Below are positions 4,802-5,926 of a DNA stretch of 5,926 bases, piece after piece. The DNA comes from Pseudomonadota bacterium. Lineage in GTDB: Bacteria; Pseudomonadota; Gammaproteobacteria; Burkholderiales; Burkholderiaceae_B. The notes beneath the pieces are model-generated. The model made no database searches, was not told the origin of the DNA, and saw only the letters and a program-made list of their open reading frames with translations. The stretch covers positions 1-5,926 of the forward strand of contig JAEWEH010000022.1 in assembly GCA_023389535.1 (NCBI GenBank). The letters are read 5' to 3'. The stretch's first letter is position 1; each line of letters opens with the position of its first letter. Position numbers and translations under genes: made by a program.

Positions 4802-5788
4802 CTATTTCACGGCAACTTCAACCTGCCGCAGTACACGGCCCCACTTCTGCAGCTCTTCGTCCATATAGCTGGCCAGTTCCTGACGCGAGCCACCCAGCGT
4901 TGTCGCGCCCAAGGACCCCAGCTTCTCGATGACGGCGGGGTCTTTCAGGACCTCGTTCAATGCAGTGTTTACTCGGATCGTGATGGCTTCGGGGGTGCCG
5001 CGCGGCGCCAGCAGGGCGAACCAGGTCGATGACAACAGTTGCGGGTGGCCCAGCGCGGCAGTGGTCGGTACGTCAGGCAGGCTGGGGGAAGGCTGCCGGG
5101 ACAGCAGGGCGAGCGGGCGCACTTGCTGGGCCTTGACTTGCCCGATGATGCCGGGCACCAGCTGGAACATGACCTGGATATCGTTCGCCATGAGGTTGGT
5201 GGTGGCCTGTCCTGGCGCCGAGTATGGAATATGCACCAGCTTTGTGCCGGTCTCGCGCATGAAGAATTCGCCGGCGATATGCATCGAGCTCCCGTTGCCG
5301 CTCGAACCGAAATTCAGTTCGCCGGGGTGTGCGCGGGCATATTCGATGAACTCGGCCAGCGTCTTGACGGGCAGCTTGTTGTTCACGACCAGAATGTTGG
5401 GGACTTCGGCGACCAGACCTATCGGTTCAAAGTCGGTCTTCGGGCTGAACCCCGGGTTTTTATAGATATGGGGGCTGACCGCGAGGGTGCCCGCCCATGA
5501 AAACAGCAGGCTGTATCCGTCCGGCTTGGCCTTGGCAGCCGCGGCCGCGCCGATATTGCCGTTGGCGCCGCCCCGGTTTTCGACGATGACGTTGGCGTCG
5601 AGCTTGGTGGACAGCTTGTCGGCAATCAGCCGGGCGATGGTGTCGGCCGTTCCGGCGCCGCCGGGTGCGGGCACAATGAGATGGACGGGTTTGTCGGCCT
5701 CGGGCCACGCAGCTGATGCATTGAATGACAGCAGGCTGAGCGATGTCAGTGTCAGGCCGCACAAGGCCTTGATGAGGTGTGAACGCAT
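4802..5788 (-). CDS. Bug-family (TctC-type) tripartite tricarboxylate transporter solute receptor
   Basis: Proteins of this family are periplasmic receptors that catch carboxylates or related organic acids and deliver them to a TctA/TctB membrane transporter; many are orphans and some have other substrates. The 328 residues (usual length about 320-330) start with a Sec signal peptide (hydrophobic core at about 8-21, ASA cleavage near residue 26). Typical Bug motifs follow: VHLIVPAPGGAGTADTIARL (the first ligand loop, near 36-54), VIVENRGGANGNIGA, KPDGYSLLF, ELNFGSSGNGSSMHIAGE, HIPYSAPGQATTNLMANDI, RPLALLS and LPDVPTTAALG. GGGAG lies 5 bases before the ATG. No tctA or tctB is nearby, so this is an orphan receptor in this window. 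It follows a terminator and an unidentified gene and points toward the rhodanese gene. It is intact and shows no link to sulfur metabolism. The substrate cannot be told. Confidence 0.95.
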   Translation of the reverse strand: MRSHLIKALCGLTLTSLSLLSFNASAAWPEADKPVHLIVPAPGGAGTADTIARLIADKLSTKLDANVIVENRGGANGNIGAAAAAKAKPDGYSLLFSWAGTLAVSPHIYKNPGFSPKTDFEPIGLVAEVPNILVVNNKLPVKTLAEFIEYARAHPGELNFGSSGNGSSMHIAGEFFMRETGTKLVHIPYSAPGQATTNLMANDIQVMFQLVPGIIGQVKAQQVRPLALLSRQPSPSLPDVPTTAALGHPQLLSSTWFALLAPRGTPEAITIRVNTALNEVLKDPAVIEKLGSLGATTLGGSRQELASYMDEELQKWGRVLRQVEVAVK

Positions 5789-5828
5789 GGTGTCTCCCTT
5801 TATATCTTCATGAAGAGCAAGTAAATCA

Positions 5829-5846
5829 GTGGCCCGTCAGGGCCAC
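5829..5846 (-). terminator. Rho-independent terminator of the gene at the right edge
   Basis: GTGGCCC (5846-5840 read on the minus strand) pairs perfectly with GGGCCAC (5835-5829) around a 4-base loop, followed on the minus strand by TGATTTACTTGCTCTT, which is moderately T-rich. It starts 3 bases after the stop codon of the partial gene at the right edge and lies 40 bases before the Bug-receptor ATG, so it should largely separate the two transcripts. On the plus strand no T run follows. Confidence 0.65.
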
Positions 5847-5849
5847 GTG

Positions 5850-5926
5850 TTATGCATACAGCGCAAAATGCTCGGACTTGCGTACCGCCGCGATCGCCGC
5901 GCAGGACAAGGCGGGCTTCCTTGAAT
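5850..5926 (-). CDS. C-terminal end of an unidentified protein (partial)
   Basis: One minus-strand frame entering from the right edge stays open for 24 codons to a TAA at 5852-5850. It encodes SRKPALSCAAIAAVRKSEHF, then ALYA. Codon use is GC-rich at third positions, and the stop is followed within 3 bases by a good terminator hairpin, which supports a real gene end. The composition looks like the tail of a metabolic enzyme, but the fragment is too short for me to name a family. The neighbouring Bug receptor may or may not be functionally linked. Confidence 0.55.
   Translation of the reverse strand, partial: SRKPALSCAAIAAVRKSEHFALYA

Noticed and set aside
4929..5465. Plus-strand open frame of 178 codons opposite the Bug receptor
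   Set aside because: It overlaps a full-length, motif-rich receptor on the other strand and has no ribosome binding site or known motif.
5794..5804. TATAAA as a -10 box for the Bug receptor gene
   Set aside because: Transcription would start inside or after the GGGAG ribosome binding site and remove it; the spacing to any -35-like hexamer is also poor.

Overview
The window is GC-rich DNA (apart from one AT-rich promoter) that reads like a member of the Betaproteobacteria, most likely the Alcaligenaceae (Bordetella/Achromobacter/Pusillimonas type). The main pointers are the Bug-family tripartite tricarboxylate receptor at the right end, a protein class greatly expanded in that family, and the GC-rich third codon positions. 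The assignment is inference; no rRNA or tRNA is present to confirm it.

Left part (1-3548, all on the minus strand, read right to left): a tightly packed operon of thiol and sulfur redox genes. The order of transcription is: a DsbD-gamma-like thioredoxin-fold protein (3548-3165); a membrane-anchored TlpA-type thioredoxin (3168-2328, overlapping the previous gene by ATGA); a DsbG-type periplasmic disulfide isomerase (2325-1552); a small DsrE-family protein (1498-1175); and a type II sulfide:quinone oxidoreductase-like flavoprotein (1089 to beyond the left edge). The TlpA gene and the SQR-like gene each carry one frameshift in an otherwise well-conserved reading frame. The thioredoxin gene lacks a convincing start and signal peptide.

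Centre (3660-3770): a divergent AT-rich control region with overlapping inverted repeats built from CTAAT/ATTAG half-sites. It has a perfect TATAAT box so close to the regulator's ATG that the regulator mRNA is predicted to be leaderless. The minus-strand leader has a terminator-like hairpin that could act as an attenuator.

Right of centre (3770-4637, plus strand): a ygaVP-type pair. The first gene is an ArsR-family repressor of the YgaV/BigR/SqrR group with both persulfide-sensing cysteines. The second is a YgaP-like rhodanese with two C-terminal membrane segments. Together with the divergent operon this looks like a (per)sulfide-responsive locus: the repressor senses reactive sulfur, rhodanese, DsrE and SQR-like proteins move or oxidise sulfur, and the periplasmic thioredoxin-fold proteins repair or reduce thiols. 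That coupling is inferred from layout.

Right end (4638-5926): a 164-base spacer with a strong hairpin; an apparently unrelated, intact Bug-family solute receptor gene on the minus strand (5788-4802); an intrinsic terminator; and the last 24 codons of an unidentified minus-strand gene.
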